A stretch of 40,984 nucleotides of DNA from JBJHBP01 sp050485645 (GTDB taxonomy: Bacteria; Pseudomonadota; Gammaproteobacteria; Steroidobacterales; Rariloculaceae), in the NCBI GenBank assembly GCA_050485645.1, contig JBJHBT010000036.1, forward strand, positions 1 to 40,984, in the 5' to 3' direction. A program made the translations under genes and the position numbers. A model generated the notes under the pieces. The model was not told where the DNA came from. It did no database searches and was given only the letters and a program-made list of their open reading frames with translations. Of the stretch, positions 7,891 to 19,206 are shown in pieces; positions within the stretch are counted from its first letter, which is position 1; every line of letters begins with the position of its first letter.

Positions 7891-9255
7891 CTATGACTTC
7901 CGACCGGCGGAGATCGCTTCGCATACCACCGCCGAACGGTCCAGGGGCACGCTGAACGTCGCCACGCAGCCGCGCGCACCGAGACGGTTTTCAAGCGCAA
8001 TGCGTCCGCCGTGGTTCTCGATGATTTCCCGTGACAGCGCCAGTCCGATGCCGGTACCGCCCGGCTTGGTCGTGAAGAACGGCACCCACAGATTATCGGT
8101 GCGCGCAAGGCCGGGACCGTCATCGCTGATCGCCACGATCAGCTCGTCTCCTTCAAGCGCCCAGCTGATACACACTTCGCCATCGTCACCTGCGGCCTCC
8201 ACCGCGTTGCGAATCAGATTGATCAGCACCTGTTCTATCTGATCGGCATCGGCTCGCACGTTGGCATCCGGCCCACCGGTGACGGTGACGGATTCACTGT
8301 GCAACGACGCGACATGCTGCGCCAGCGGCGCGAAGGCAATGTCACGCGATACCGGCGGTGGCAGACGTGCCAGCCGCGCATAGGCCCCCATGAAGCGCGC
8401 CAGCGCTTCGGCCCGATCGTGAATGATGGCCAGCCCCTGCGCCGTGTCCTCGCGCCAGTCACCCGGCAACGGGTCGCGATCGATCAGACTGCGTAATGTG
8501 CCCGCCATGGACTTGATCGGCGTCAGTGAACTGTTCAACTCGTGGCCCATGACGCGCACGATGCGCCGCCAGGCCTGGCGCTCCTCGTCGCGCAACGCGC
8601 GGCTGAGATCGGAAATCACCAGCAGTTCGTGGGGCCAGCCGCCGGCACGAAACACGCGCCGCCGCACTTCCCAACGTCCGCTGCCGCCCGGAAAACGGTG
8701 GGCCATGATCGTGCCCGAAGGCACGGCCAGCATGGCAGCAAGGCCGGCTTCATCGGCACTTGCACCGTTCAACCGCCCGTCGTCGGCGGCCAGCAACGCC
8801 TGACCTGCGGGATTGATGACCAGCAGCCGACGATCCTGATCGAACGCGAAAACGGCCATGTCGATCTCGGCAATGACCTTGCCGAGCAGCACGCCCGCCT
8901 CCACTCCGTCCAGGCGCTGGTCATAAAGCACCTGGCTGAGCAGGTTCAGTTCGTGCATGACCTCACCCACGGCGTCCGGCGGATCCGCACTGCGTCCCCG
9001 CAGCGAGTAATCACCTTCGCGCAGCGCTTCGATCAGACTCGCCAGGGTGCGCAACGGACGAACCGCCTGGCGCTGCACCACCGAGGCGCCGATCAACACA
9101 GCCCCCGTGACGAGCACAAACAGTGTCCAGCGCAACGCGGCACCAGCATCCCAGATCCAAAGCAGCAGTGACGCCGCAAGCCACGCAGGCGCCACGGCGG
9201 CCAATGTCGTCAGCAACAGTCGGGTCTGAAAGCGAATCCGGCCGCGCACGATCAA
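7891..9255 (-). CDS. NtrY-like sensor histidine kinase
   Basis: The 454-aa inner-membrane kinase has two N-terminal membrane segments (~12-35 and 43-61), a HAMP linker (~62-115), a PAS-like region (~118-220), a HisKA helix with phospho-acceptor His238 in MGHELNSSLTPIKS and a HATPase_c domain (N box LINLIRNAVEAAG, G1 DDGPG, F box FFTTKPGGTGIGLALS). The segment between the membrane helices is very short, so it may sense a membrane or cytoplasmic signal. It overlaps the upstream response regulator by ATGA and is the last gene of the efflux operon. It should phosphorylate that regulator and tune transporter expression. Confidence 0.9.
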   Translation of the reverse strand: MIVRGRIRFQTRLLLTTLAAVAPAWLAASLLLWIWDAGAALRWTLFVLVTGAVLIGASVVQRQAVRPLRTLASLIEALREGDYSLRGRSADPPDAVGEVMHELNLLSQVLYDQRLDGVEAGVLLGKVIAEIDMAVFAFDQDRRLLVINPAGQALLAADDGRLNGASADEAGLAAMLAVPSGTIMAHRFPGGSGRWEVRRRVFRAGGWPHELLVISDLSRALRDEERQAWRRIVRVMGHELNSSLTPIKSMAGTLRSLIDRDPLPGDWREDTAQGLAIIHDRAEALARFMGAYARLARLPPPVSRDIAFAPLAQHVASLHSESVTVTGGPDANVRADADQIEQVLINLIRNAVEAAGDDGEVCISWALEGDELIVAISDDGPGLARTDNLWVPFFTTKPGGTGIGLALSREIIENHGGRIALENRLGARGCVATFSVPLDRSAVVCEAISAGRKS

Positions 9256-10601
9256 AGGCCGAACTTTTCCATACGCCGATACAGCGCGGAGCGGCTGACA
9301 CCGAGCTCATCCGCGGCTGCCACCACATTGCCTTCGTGACGGGCGATGGCCGACCGGATCGCCTCGCACTCGATCGCTTCCAGCGTCATGGGCCGACGCT
9401 CCGCCTGCCCGGCCGTCAGGGTCAGATCCGCCGGTTGAATCGCGTCGCTGTTGGCCATCAGCACCGCCCGTTCGACAACATGGCAAAGCTCCCGGACGTT
9501 GCCCGGCCATGGATATCGTCGCAGCGCCGACAACGCGGCATCGCTGAACCCACCGATGCCGCGTCGATACCGCTGCGCGTGTCGATGCAGAAAGTGCTGC
9601 GCCAGCCGCACCATATCGTCGCCGCGATCACGCAGCGGCGGGAGATCGATGTGTATCGTATTCAGCCTGTACAACAGATCGCTGCGAAAGCGCCCCGCGT
9701 CCATTTCGGTGCGCAGCTGGGCGTTGGTGGCTGCAATCACGCGCACATCGGCCGACTGCGTGCGCGAGGAACCCAGTCGTTCAAACTCGCCGTCTTCCAG
9801 CACCCGAAGCAGCCTGGCCTGCTGCGCAAACGGGATGTTCGCGATCTCGTCCAGAAACAGCGTGCCGCCGTCAGCAAGCTCAAAACGACCGATACGATCC
9901 GTTCTGGCGTCCGTGAAGGCACCCTTCACATGGCCGAACAGCTCACTCTCGAACACGGTTTCGGAGAGACTGCCGATATTGACCACGACCAGACCGCGGT
10001 CGCGACGCGACGAGGCGTTGTGCAGCAGACGCGCGACCAGACCCTTGCCGGTGCCACTCTCACCGGTGAGCAGCACATTGGCGTCGCTGGGTGCGACGCG
10101 TTCCATCGTCTCCAGCACCGGCCGCATGGCCGGCGAGTCGGCAATCAGTTCGCCATCGAGCGTGTCCACAGACCCGCGCTCTGCTTCCAGCGCACGCGCA
10201 CGTTCAAGCGCCTGACCGAGGGCCACCTGCGTGCGCAGCACACTGAGCAGGCGTTCGTTTTCCCAGGGCTTTTCGATGAAGTCCTGCGCGCCCCGGCGCA
10301 TGGCCTCCACGGCAATGCCTATGGTGCCCCAGGCGGTCATGACGACGATGGGTGTATGCGCATCGAACTCGCGTATACGGGCGATCAGCTCCAGCCCTTC
10401 CTCGCCCGAGGTCGTATCGCGCGTATAGTTCAGGTCCATCAGCACCGCATCGGCCGCGCGGGTACGCAGCGCACTCACCAGCGCAGCCGGTTCCGTGAAC
10501 GTCTCGACGGCGAACCCTTCGTTTTTCAACAGCAGGCGTGCCGACTCGAGTACGTCGCGTTGATCGTCGGCAATCAGTATGTGCGGTGCACGGGGCGGCA
10601 T
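9252..10601 (-). CDS. NtrC-family sigma-54-dependent response regulator
   Basis: This 449-aa regulator comprises a receiver domain (acidic pair Asp12-Asp13, phospho-acceptor Asp56 in LMDLNY, late EKPWEN), an AAA+ sigma-54 activation domain (Walker A GESGTGKG, Walker B-type GGTLFLDEIAN) and a C-terminal Fis-type HTH (NVVAAADELGVSRSALYRRM). The sigma-54-contacting loop reads GAFTDA instead of GAFTGA. It is encoded between the ABC permease and its kinase. A strong sigma-54 promoter precedes the first gene of the same operon, so positive autoregulation of the transporter set is the likely circuit. The 86-bp gap to the permease gene shows no separate sigma-54 site. Confidence 0.92.
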   Translation of the reverse strand: MPPRAPHILIADDQRDVLESARLLLKNEGFAVETFTEPAALVSALRTRAADAVLMDLNYTRDTTSGEEGLELIARIREFDAHTPIVVMTAWGTIGIAVEAMRRGAQDFIEKPWENERLLSVLRTQVALGQALERARALEAERGSVDTLDGELIADSPAMRPVLETMERVAPSDANVLLTGESGTGKGLVARLLHNASSRRDRGLVVVNIGSLSETVFESELFGHVKGAFTDARTDRIGRFELADGGTLFLDEIANIPFAQQARLLRVLEDGEFERLGSSRTQSADVRVIAATNAQLRTEMDAGRFRSDLLYRLNTIHIDLPPLRDRGDDMVRLAQHFLHRHAQRYRRGIGGFSDAALSALRRYPWPGNVRELCHVVERAVLMANSDAIQPADLTLTAGQAERRPMTLEAIECEAIRSAIARHEGNVVAAADELGVSRSALYRRMEKFGL

Positions 10602-10687
10602 GATTCAGTCAGATGGCAGTAGTCCCGTTATGCCCATGCTGACAGGGAGGCCGGAGGAAGTCACGATGATGATGATCGGGATCACGA

Positions 10688-13195
10688 TCAGTCACTGCGT
10701 AACGCTTCCATAGGCGCGACCTGTGATGCCCGCTGCGCCGGGATCCAGCTGGCAACGATCACGACGACAGCGAGAATCGCAGCGGCCGCGACGAACACCA
10801 GCGGATCGCGCCCTGACAGACCAAACAGCACCGCTTCGGCCGCTCGACCCAGACCCAGCGCGACGGTGATGCCGACGGCGGCACCGATCAAAGCCATCAC
10901 CCCGACCTGACGCAGCACCATCACCTTCAGCCGCCCGGGCTTCGCCCCCAGGGCCATCCGCAAACCGAATTCGCGTGCCCGCTGGGCCACGCTGTAGGCG
11001 AGCACGCTATACAGGCCAATTGCCGCCAGCAGCGTCGCAAGGCCCGCAAATGCCAACGACAACATGGAAAGCAGCCGATCCATATAGACCTCCTCCTGCA
11101 TCCTGCTGGTCAGCGTGGAAAGATTGCTCACCGGCACTTCCGGATCCAGCGATGCGATCACGCCCGGAATCATGCCCAACAACGCATCCGGCGACATGCC
11201 CGCGCGCACGTAGAAGAACAGACCCTGAACGGAGCCGGCCTGCTGGCGACGCGACAAATACATCATGGCCGGCGTATCGCCCTTGATCGATTCGTGCTTC
11301 GCGTCACCCACGACGCCGATGATCTGGAACGGGTACTGTCCCCCAACGCTCGGGCCTACGCCCCGCCCGACCGCATTCTCCACACCGAATCGGCGCGTGA
11401 ACTCCTGATTCACAATCACGACGGTTGGCGTTCCCACCGTATCCTGCTCACCGAAATCGCGCCCGGCCAGCAGCGGCACGCCCAGCGCATTGAACAGCCC
11501 AGCACCGATCAGGTCGTAGGACACGACGTTATCGGCGACCACATCCGGATCCACACCCTCCACCGACACCGCCAACGACAGCGAAAAACCGTAGAACAGC
11601 GGAATCGCCGCCGTGCCCACGCCCAGCACGCCGGGCTGCGCCGCCAGCGCGTCCTCAGCGCGCGTGTAGAACTGATCCAGCCGCTCGAGGTTGTAGTCGT
11701 TCAGATGCGGCGTGACGCTGAACACGGCAACCGACTCCATATCCATGCCCGAGTCCACGCGCGCAACGTTGAGCAGGCTTTGCGTGAAGAGCCCGGCGAG
11801 CACCAGCAGCACCATGGAGAATGCGATCTGCACGCTCGTCAGGGCGCCGCGAAACGTCGCGGCGCCACGTCCGCCGGAAGATTGTGAGGCGTGCTGCTTC
11901 ATCACCCGGGCCGGATCAATATCACTGGCACGCAGCGCCGGAACCAGTCCGAATACCAGCAGCGTGAACATTGCCGCGCCGACGGCAAACAGCATCGCAG
12001 TGCCACTGAGTTGCGCGCCAAGTCCGGTGGCCAGATCCGTCGGTAGTACGCTCACGATGAAGCGAACCATGAACACGGCTATCGCAATGCTGGCCACGAC
12101 GCCTATGGCCACCAGCACCAGCGACTCGGCGAGCATCTGTCGAACCAGCCTGGCGCGACTGGCCCCCATGGACGCGCGCACCGCCATTTCACCGGCCCGC
12201 GCAACGCCACGAACCAGCAGCAGGTTGGCAATATTGACGCAGACGATCAGCAACACCAGCACCGTGACGGCCAGCAACATGGTCAGGGGCCGTTCCGCCG
12301 TGTCCGGAACCGGGCTCTGTCCGCGTGCGCCGGGTGTGAGAAGCACCTGGCGCTGTCGAAACTGCTCCAGCATACCGGCGGGCAGCTGAGCACCGCTGAG
12401 CTCCGGCAACTCCAGTTCCTCAACGATTCCACTGTGCAGGCTGTTGAACTCGGCTGCCGCACGATCCGCGCTCACACCCGGGGCCAGTCGGGCGAACATA
12501 TACAGCCAGTACGCCTGTCGGCTTTCAGGCTCGCTGGAAGACGTCGGCTGCATCAGCCAGCGCAGCGTCAGCGGCACATAAACCTGCGGACGCGTACCCA
12601 GGACCGTGCCGCGAAACCCGGCAGGTGCGACGCCAATGATTTCCAGCGAATGGCCATTCACGGTCAGCGACTGACCGATGACGGCAGGATCGCCGCCGAG
12701 GTGTTCCTGCCAGTAGTCATGGGCGAGCACGGCCACCGCGGACTCATCGACCCGCGGTTCGTCGGCCGGGCCGATCAGGCGACCCAGCGCGGGAACGATG
12801 CCGAGCACATCGAAATAGCTGCCGGAAACCAGCATGCCGCGGCCGAAGATCGGTCGCTCATCAAAGCTCAGATTGGCCACAAAGTCGGTATGGGCGGCCA
12901 GGCCGGCGAACACGCTCTGCCGTTCCTCCAGGTCGCGAAACATCGCATAGCTGAACTGTGCGTCCGGATCGTAGATCGCCAGATCCCGATAGGTACCGCC
13001 GGGCTTCGGTCCCGGTGCGGTGACATTGACCAGCCGGTGCGGCTCTGCCACCGGCAGCGGGCGTAGCAGCACCTGGTGGTACAGCGAAAACATTGCCGTG
13101 GCCGCACCGATGCCCAGCGCAAGCATCACGATCACGACCAGCGAAAACCCCGGTCGCAGTATCAGCTGACGCAGCGCGTGCCGGATGTCATTCAT
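10688..13195 (-). CDS. ABC transporter permease, MacB/FtsX type, duplicated (ADOP family)
   Basis: The large permease has two MacB_PCD + FtsX halves: an N-terminal helix (GFSLVVIVMLALGIGAATAM), a periplasmic domain, three helices near the middle (MLLAVTVLVLLIVCVNIANL onwards), a second periplasmic domain and three C-terminal helices. The tail is VAPMEALRSD. The chosen ATG at 13195 (MNDIRHALRQL) is preceded by a G-rich ribosome site and gives about 835 aa; the upstream ATG at 13234 would overlap the ATPase stop. In acidobacterial and gammaproteobacterial genomes such permeases pair with MacB-like ATPases. Substrate is unknown; the adaptor implies transport across the envelope. Confidence 0.9.
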   Translation of the reverse strand: MNDIRHALRQLILRPGFSLVVIVMLALGIGAATAMFSLYHQVLLRPLPVAEPHRLVNVTAPGPKPGGTYRDLAIYDPDAQFSYAMFRDLEERQSVFAGLAAHTDFVANLSFDERPIFGRGMLVSGSYFDVLGIVPALGRLIGPADEPRVDESAVAVLAHDYWQEHLGGDPAVIGQSLTVNGHSLEIIGVAPAGFRGTVLGTRPQVYVPLTLRWLMQPTSSSEPESRQAYWLYMFARLAPGVSADRAAAEFNSLHSGIVEELELPELSGAQLPAGMLEQFRQRQVLLTPGARGQSPVPDTAERPLTMLLAVTVLVLLIVCVNIANLLLVRGVARAGEMAVRASMGASRARLVRQMLAESLVLVAIGVVASIAIAVFMVRFIVSVLPTDLATGLGAQLSGTAMLFAVGAAMFTLLVFGLVPALRASDIDPARVMKQHASQSSGGRGAATFRGALTSVQIAFSMVLLVLAGLFTQSLLNVARVDSGMDMESVAVFSVTPHLNDYNLERLDQFYTRAEDALAAQPGVLGVGTAAIPLFYGFSLSLAVSVEGVDPDVVADNVVSYDLIGAGLFNALGVPLLAGRDFGEQDTVGTPTVVIVNQEFTRRFGVENAVGRGVGPSVGGQYPFQIIGVVGDAKHESIKGDTPAMMYLSRRQQAGSVQGLFFYVRAGMSPDALLGMIPGVIASLDPEVPVSNLSTLTSRMQEEVYMDRLLSMLSLAFAGLATLLAAIGLYSVLAYSVAQRAREFGLRMALGAKPGRLKVMVLRQVGVMALIGAAVGITVALGLGRAAEAVLFGLSGRDPLVFVAAAAILAVVVIVASWIPAQRASQVAPMEALRSD

Positions 13196-13230
13196 GTCCC
13201 GCCCCTCACCTTTTCTCCGACTGCCAGGCC

Positions 13231-14058
13231 TCACCGGTCACGCAGTGCCTCCATCGGCGCCATCCGCGCGGCACGACCGCGACCGGCCTGTTCGGCAATA
13301 CGCCTGTCCTCCTCCTCGCGCAGCCGGGTGAGCGTCTCCTCGTCAACGATACGGCCGTCGAACATATGGATCTCGCGGGACGCGTAAGCGGCATAGCGAT
13401 CATCATGCGTCACCATGCAGATCGTCGCACCGTCGGCATGCAGCTCGGACAGCAGCCCCATGACCGCCTCGCCGTTCTTGGAGTCCAGGTTACCCGTGGG
13501 CTCGTCGGCGAGCAGGATGGACGGTCGCCCGACCAGCGCACGCGCGACCGCGACTCGTTGCTGCTGACCACCCGACAGCTGCGAAGGATAGTGACGCAGA
13601 CGGTGCGACATGCGTACGCGTTCCAGCGCTTCCGTCACTCGCGCCCTGCGTTCCTGCGCGCCAAGGCCATCGCGATAGGTGAGCGGCAGCTCGACGTTTT
13701 CACAGACCGTCAGGTCGCCGATCAGGTTGAATGCCTGGAATATGAATCCGATCTCCCGATTGCGGATCTGGGCGCGGCTGCCTCTGTCCAGTTCCTCCAC
13801 TGCGCTGCCGTTCAGCCAGTAGCGACCGTCGGTCGCCGTATCCAGCAGGCCAAGTATGGACAGCAGTGTGGACTTGCCGCAGCCGGAGGGACCGGCAATG
13901 GAGACATAGTCACCTTTGGCGATCTGTAGCTGTATCCCCGACAGTGCATGGGTTTCCACATCATCCGTATGGAACACCTTGCGGATGTCATTGAGCCGGA
14001 TAAGCGGTTCGGCAGCTGCGTCACTGGGCTGATTCATTGCGAATGTCCTTCTTGTCAT
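13231..14058 (-). CDS. ABC transporter ATP-binding protein, MacB/LolD type, with permease-like tail
   Basis: The 275-aa ATPase shows Walker A (GPSGCGKST), Q-loop region (GFIFQAFNLI), signature LSGGQQQRVAVARAL, Walker B (ILLADEPTGNLDS) and the switch His in MVTHDDRYA. It would power the adjacent permease. The last residues, RAARMAPMEALRDR, are not ATPase sequence: they copy the conserved C-terminal tail of MacB-type permeases, as seen in the neighbouring permease (VAPMEALRSD). The simplest reading is an in-frame deletion that removed a permease gene once located after the ATPase and fused its last codons here. All catalytic motifs are intact. Confidence 0.92.
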   Translation of the reverse strand: MTRRTFAMNQPSDAAAEPLIRLNDIRKVFHTDDVETHALSGIQLQIAKGDYVSIAGPSGCGKSTLLSILGLLDTATDGRYWLNGSAVEELDRGSRAQIRNREIGFIFQAFNLIGDLTVCENVELPLTYRDGLGAQERRARVTEALERVRMSHRLRHYPSQLSGGQQQRVAVARALVGRPSILLADEPTGNLDSKNGEAVMGLLSELHADGATICMVTHDDRYAAYASREIHMFDGRIVDEETLTRLREEEDRRIAEQAGRGRAARMAPMEALRDR

Positions 14059-14065
14059 GTGAACG

Positions 14066-15319
14066 CTAGTTCAGACGTATCCGGTCGTAGCGCTCCCACG
14101 CTGACGTATCCGAAAGAATGACCTGATCACCGGGCACAAGCCCGTTCAGGATCTCCACGGTATTCACGGACGTGCGGCCCAGTTCCACCGGCACGCGGAT
14201 CGCGTAACGGCCATCCTCCACCAGTTTGAACAGGCTGATGGTCGAGTTCGACTGACCGTAGGCGGGACGGCCGGTGAACACCACATGTGCAAGTCGCTCG
14301 ATCTCGATCACGCCATCCACGGACAGGTCGGGCCGGGCGCCTCGCGGCAACACACCGGTCAGTTCCACATCCACCTGTACCGTACCGCTCTGCACCGCGG
14401 GATCGATGCGCACCACGCGGCCTTCGACGATGCCGTTGCGGGTATCCACGCGCACCGGCTGGCCGTGCTGCACATCACGCGCCTGGGTTTCAGGCACTCT
14501 CAGCTCCGCCTGCAGTTCGTCGGGACGTGCCACGCGCGCAATGTTCGCCCCCAGCGTTGCGCGCTGCCCCTCCTCGACCTCCACCTGCTGCAGTACACCG
14601 GCGATGCCGGCCCGCACGCGCAACGAATCGACCTGATCCTTGCGGCGCTGCCAGGTGTTGCTCGCCAGCTGCATTCGCGAACGCTGGGTGGCCAGCTGCG
14701 CTTCCATCGTGGCGGCGAAGCGGTCATGGCGCTCCTGCTCGGCCTCCAGGCGCAGTGCGTACTGTTCCACGAGCAACTCGGAACGTCGAAACTGAACCTG
14801 CGCGACGATCCCTTCGGCAGCCAGTACGGCCTCGGCTTCCGCCTGCAGCCGGTGGCTTTCAAATTCGGAGCGCACGGCCGCCAGTGCAACGCGCTGATCC
14901 AGCTGCTGGCTTTGCAGGCGCAGTTGCATTTCCGCCAGTTCCGCCTCGGCCCCCTCCAGCGCGATGCGGGCCTCTTCGACCATCTGCATCAGATCCGGAT
15001 TGGACAGCTCCACGAGTACCGTATCGGCGGACACTTCGGCGCCGGGCCGTACCAGCACCCGTTCCACGCGCCCGTCGGTCTGCGTCGCAACCCAGCGAAT
15101 CTCGCGGGGCACCAGGGCGCCATTACCACGCACCTGCCGCAGCATTTCTCCCTCACGAACGCTGTCCACCCACACGCTGGCACGTGATACCGTCGGCGCG
15201 GCAGGCTCCAGCCGCACCACCCACTGCGTCACCACAGCAAGGCAGGCCACCACCACACCGCCAATGACGAATTGACGAATTCGCTTGCGACGCTGCCGTT
15301 CCGGGCGGGGAATATCCAT
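14066..15319 (-). CDS. HlyD/MacA-like periplasmic adaptor subunit
   Basis: This 417-aa protein has one N-terminal membrane anchor (~residues 14-31, after a basic RQRRKRIRQ segment), a lipoyl/barrel-sandwich half (GRVERVLVRPGAEVSADTVLVEL), a long coiled-coil hairpin (~105-230, Glu/Gln/Leu-rich), the second lipoyl half (VRAGIAGVLQQVEVEEGQRA) and beta-barrel and membrane-proximal domains. It connects the inner-membrane transporter to an outer-membrane channel, which is not encoded nearby. It is the first gene of the operon, 7 nt ahead of the ATPase. The ATG has no ribosome site and lies only about 2 nt downstream of the start point predicted from the sigma-54 promoter, suggesting leaderless translation. 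Confidence 0.9.
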   Translation of the reverse strand: MDIPRPERQRRKRIRQFVIGGVVVACLAVVTQWVVRLEPAAPTVSRASVWVDSVREGEMLRQVRGNGALVPREIRWVATQTDGRVERVLVRPGAEVSADTVLVELSNPDLMQMVEEARIALEGAEAELAEMQLRLQSQQLDQRVALAAVRSEFESHRLQAEAEAVLAAEGIVAQVQFRRSELLVEQYALRLEAEQERHDRFAATMEAQLATQRSRMQLASNTWQRRKDQVDSLRVRAGIAGVLQQVEVEEGQRATLGANIARVARPDELQAELRVPETQARDVQHGQPVRVDTRNGIVEGRVVRIDPAVQSGTVQVDVELTGVLPRGARPDLSVDGVIEIERLAHVVFTGRPAYGQSNSTISLFKLVEDGRYAIRVPVELGRTSVNTVEILNGLVPGDQVILSDTSAWERYDRIRLN

Positions 15320-15331
15320 GCGGCGAAGCTA

Positions 15332-15347
15332 AGCAAACGCTGTGCCA
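15332..15347 (-). promoter_or_regulatory. Sigma-54 (RpoN) promoter of the efflux operon
   Basis: The minus strand reads TGGCACAGCGTTTGCT, matching the -24/-12 consensus TGGCACG-N4-TTGCW at all positions except one, with exact spacing. The -12 GC is at 15334-15333, which predicts initiation near 15321, about 2 nt before the adaptor ATG at 15319. The operon encodes its own NtrC-type activator, which supports function. The activator's binding sites upstream (15360-15580) were not identified. Confidence 0.75.
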
Positions 15348-15581
15348 GTCACAGTCAGCCGCACAAACAGTGATCTTTCAAGCGATTTGCGATCGCCTGG
15401 CACTGCTCATCAATAGCCAACCATCCCGCATACGGACCGCGAATCCCGGAATCGGGACGCAGGCAACGCGAGACGGCCGGACCGGGTTAGCTCGGACCCG
15501 TTGCGCCAGGTCGGATGTGGCACGCGCAGTCCGTCGGCGGACCGGCATCGTCGCCAGCATCAGCGGCAAGACCTCTGAGGA

Positions 15582-18511
<2,930 letters not shown>

Positions 18512-18515
<4 letters not shown>

Positions 18516-19093
18516 GACGAATCGACCTTGCCATCGTTACCCGCAAGCTCGCGGGCGAGCCAGGCCTTGGCGAACCGCAGATCCCGCTTGATCGTGGCCG
18601 CCGAGATGTCGAGCAGCTGAGCCATCTCATCGTAGGTCAGGCCGCCGAATGCATGCAGTTCGATGATCTCGGCCTTGCGCGGATCGCTCTGGTCAAGGCG
18701 CACGAGCGCGTTGTCGAGGTCCAGCAGGCTGAATTCCTCGCTCACGTCTGGCGATGACGCCTCCACCAGGGTGACCCGAATGAGGTCGCCGCCGCGCTTG
18801 AAACGCTGTTTGCCGCGAGCATGGTCGACAAGCAGTCGGCGCATCTGCCGGGCCGCCACGGCGTAGAAGTGTGCGCGACCGTTCCATTCGATATCCACGT
18901 CGGCGATCTGCAGAAACGCCTCGTGGACGAGGTCGGTCGGCTGCCACGTGTGGCCGGGGGATTCGCTGCGAAGGTGACGCACGGCCAGCCGTCTGAGAGC
19001 GTCGTACACGACAGGGGCAAGGGCCGCGAATGCGGCCTCATCACCTGCGCGCCAGCGATCCAGCAGCAAGGTTACGGAATGATCCTGGACCAT
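18512..19093 (-). CDS. ECF sigma factor, kinase-linked type (ECF43-like, TIGR02999 family)
   Basis: This 193-aa sigma factor has region 2 (AFAALAPVVYDALRRLAVRH, TDLVHEAFLQIAD, HFYAVAARQMRRLLVDHAR) and region 4 (KAEIIELHAFGGLTYDEMAQ, then ATIKRDLRFAKAWL). The sequence follows the family found next to Ser/Thr kinases rather than anti-sigma factors; no anti-sigma gene lies beside it. Activation would come from the overlapping downstream kinase. The Ser/Asp-rich stretch EASSPDVSEEFSL between regions 2 and 4 is a plausible phosphorylation segment, by inference. A 113-bp gap separates it from the upstream lipoprotein gene, which may be co-transcribed or a regulon member. Confidence 0.9.
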
Positions 19094-19206
19094 CGACGCT
19101 TGACTGTGTAGCGATCCTTCGCGGATCAGTATAGCAGTCGTGGGCGCAGTGGCCGTTCACTCTTTTCGCAGTGGCGCCGGTTTGCTTCGCAGCAGATCCC
19201 GCACGG

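Noticed and set aside
8542..9171. 209-codon plus-strand frame opposite the histidine kinase
   Set aside because: The His/Gln/Ala-rich antisense shadow lies opposite a complete kinase gene.
9123..10622. 499-codon plus-strand frame opposite the response regulator
   Set aside because: The minus strand encodes a complete NtrC-type regulator with all motifs; the plus frame is a His/Arg/Gln-rich shadow typical of GC-rich antisense DNA.
10602..10687. Possible second sigma-54 promoter ahead of the response regulator
   Set aside because: A TGGCAG occurs, but no TTGC-like -12 element is found at the required spacing.
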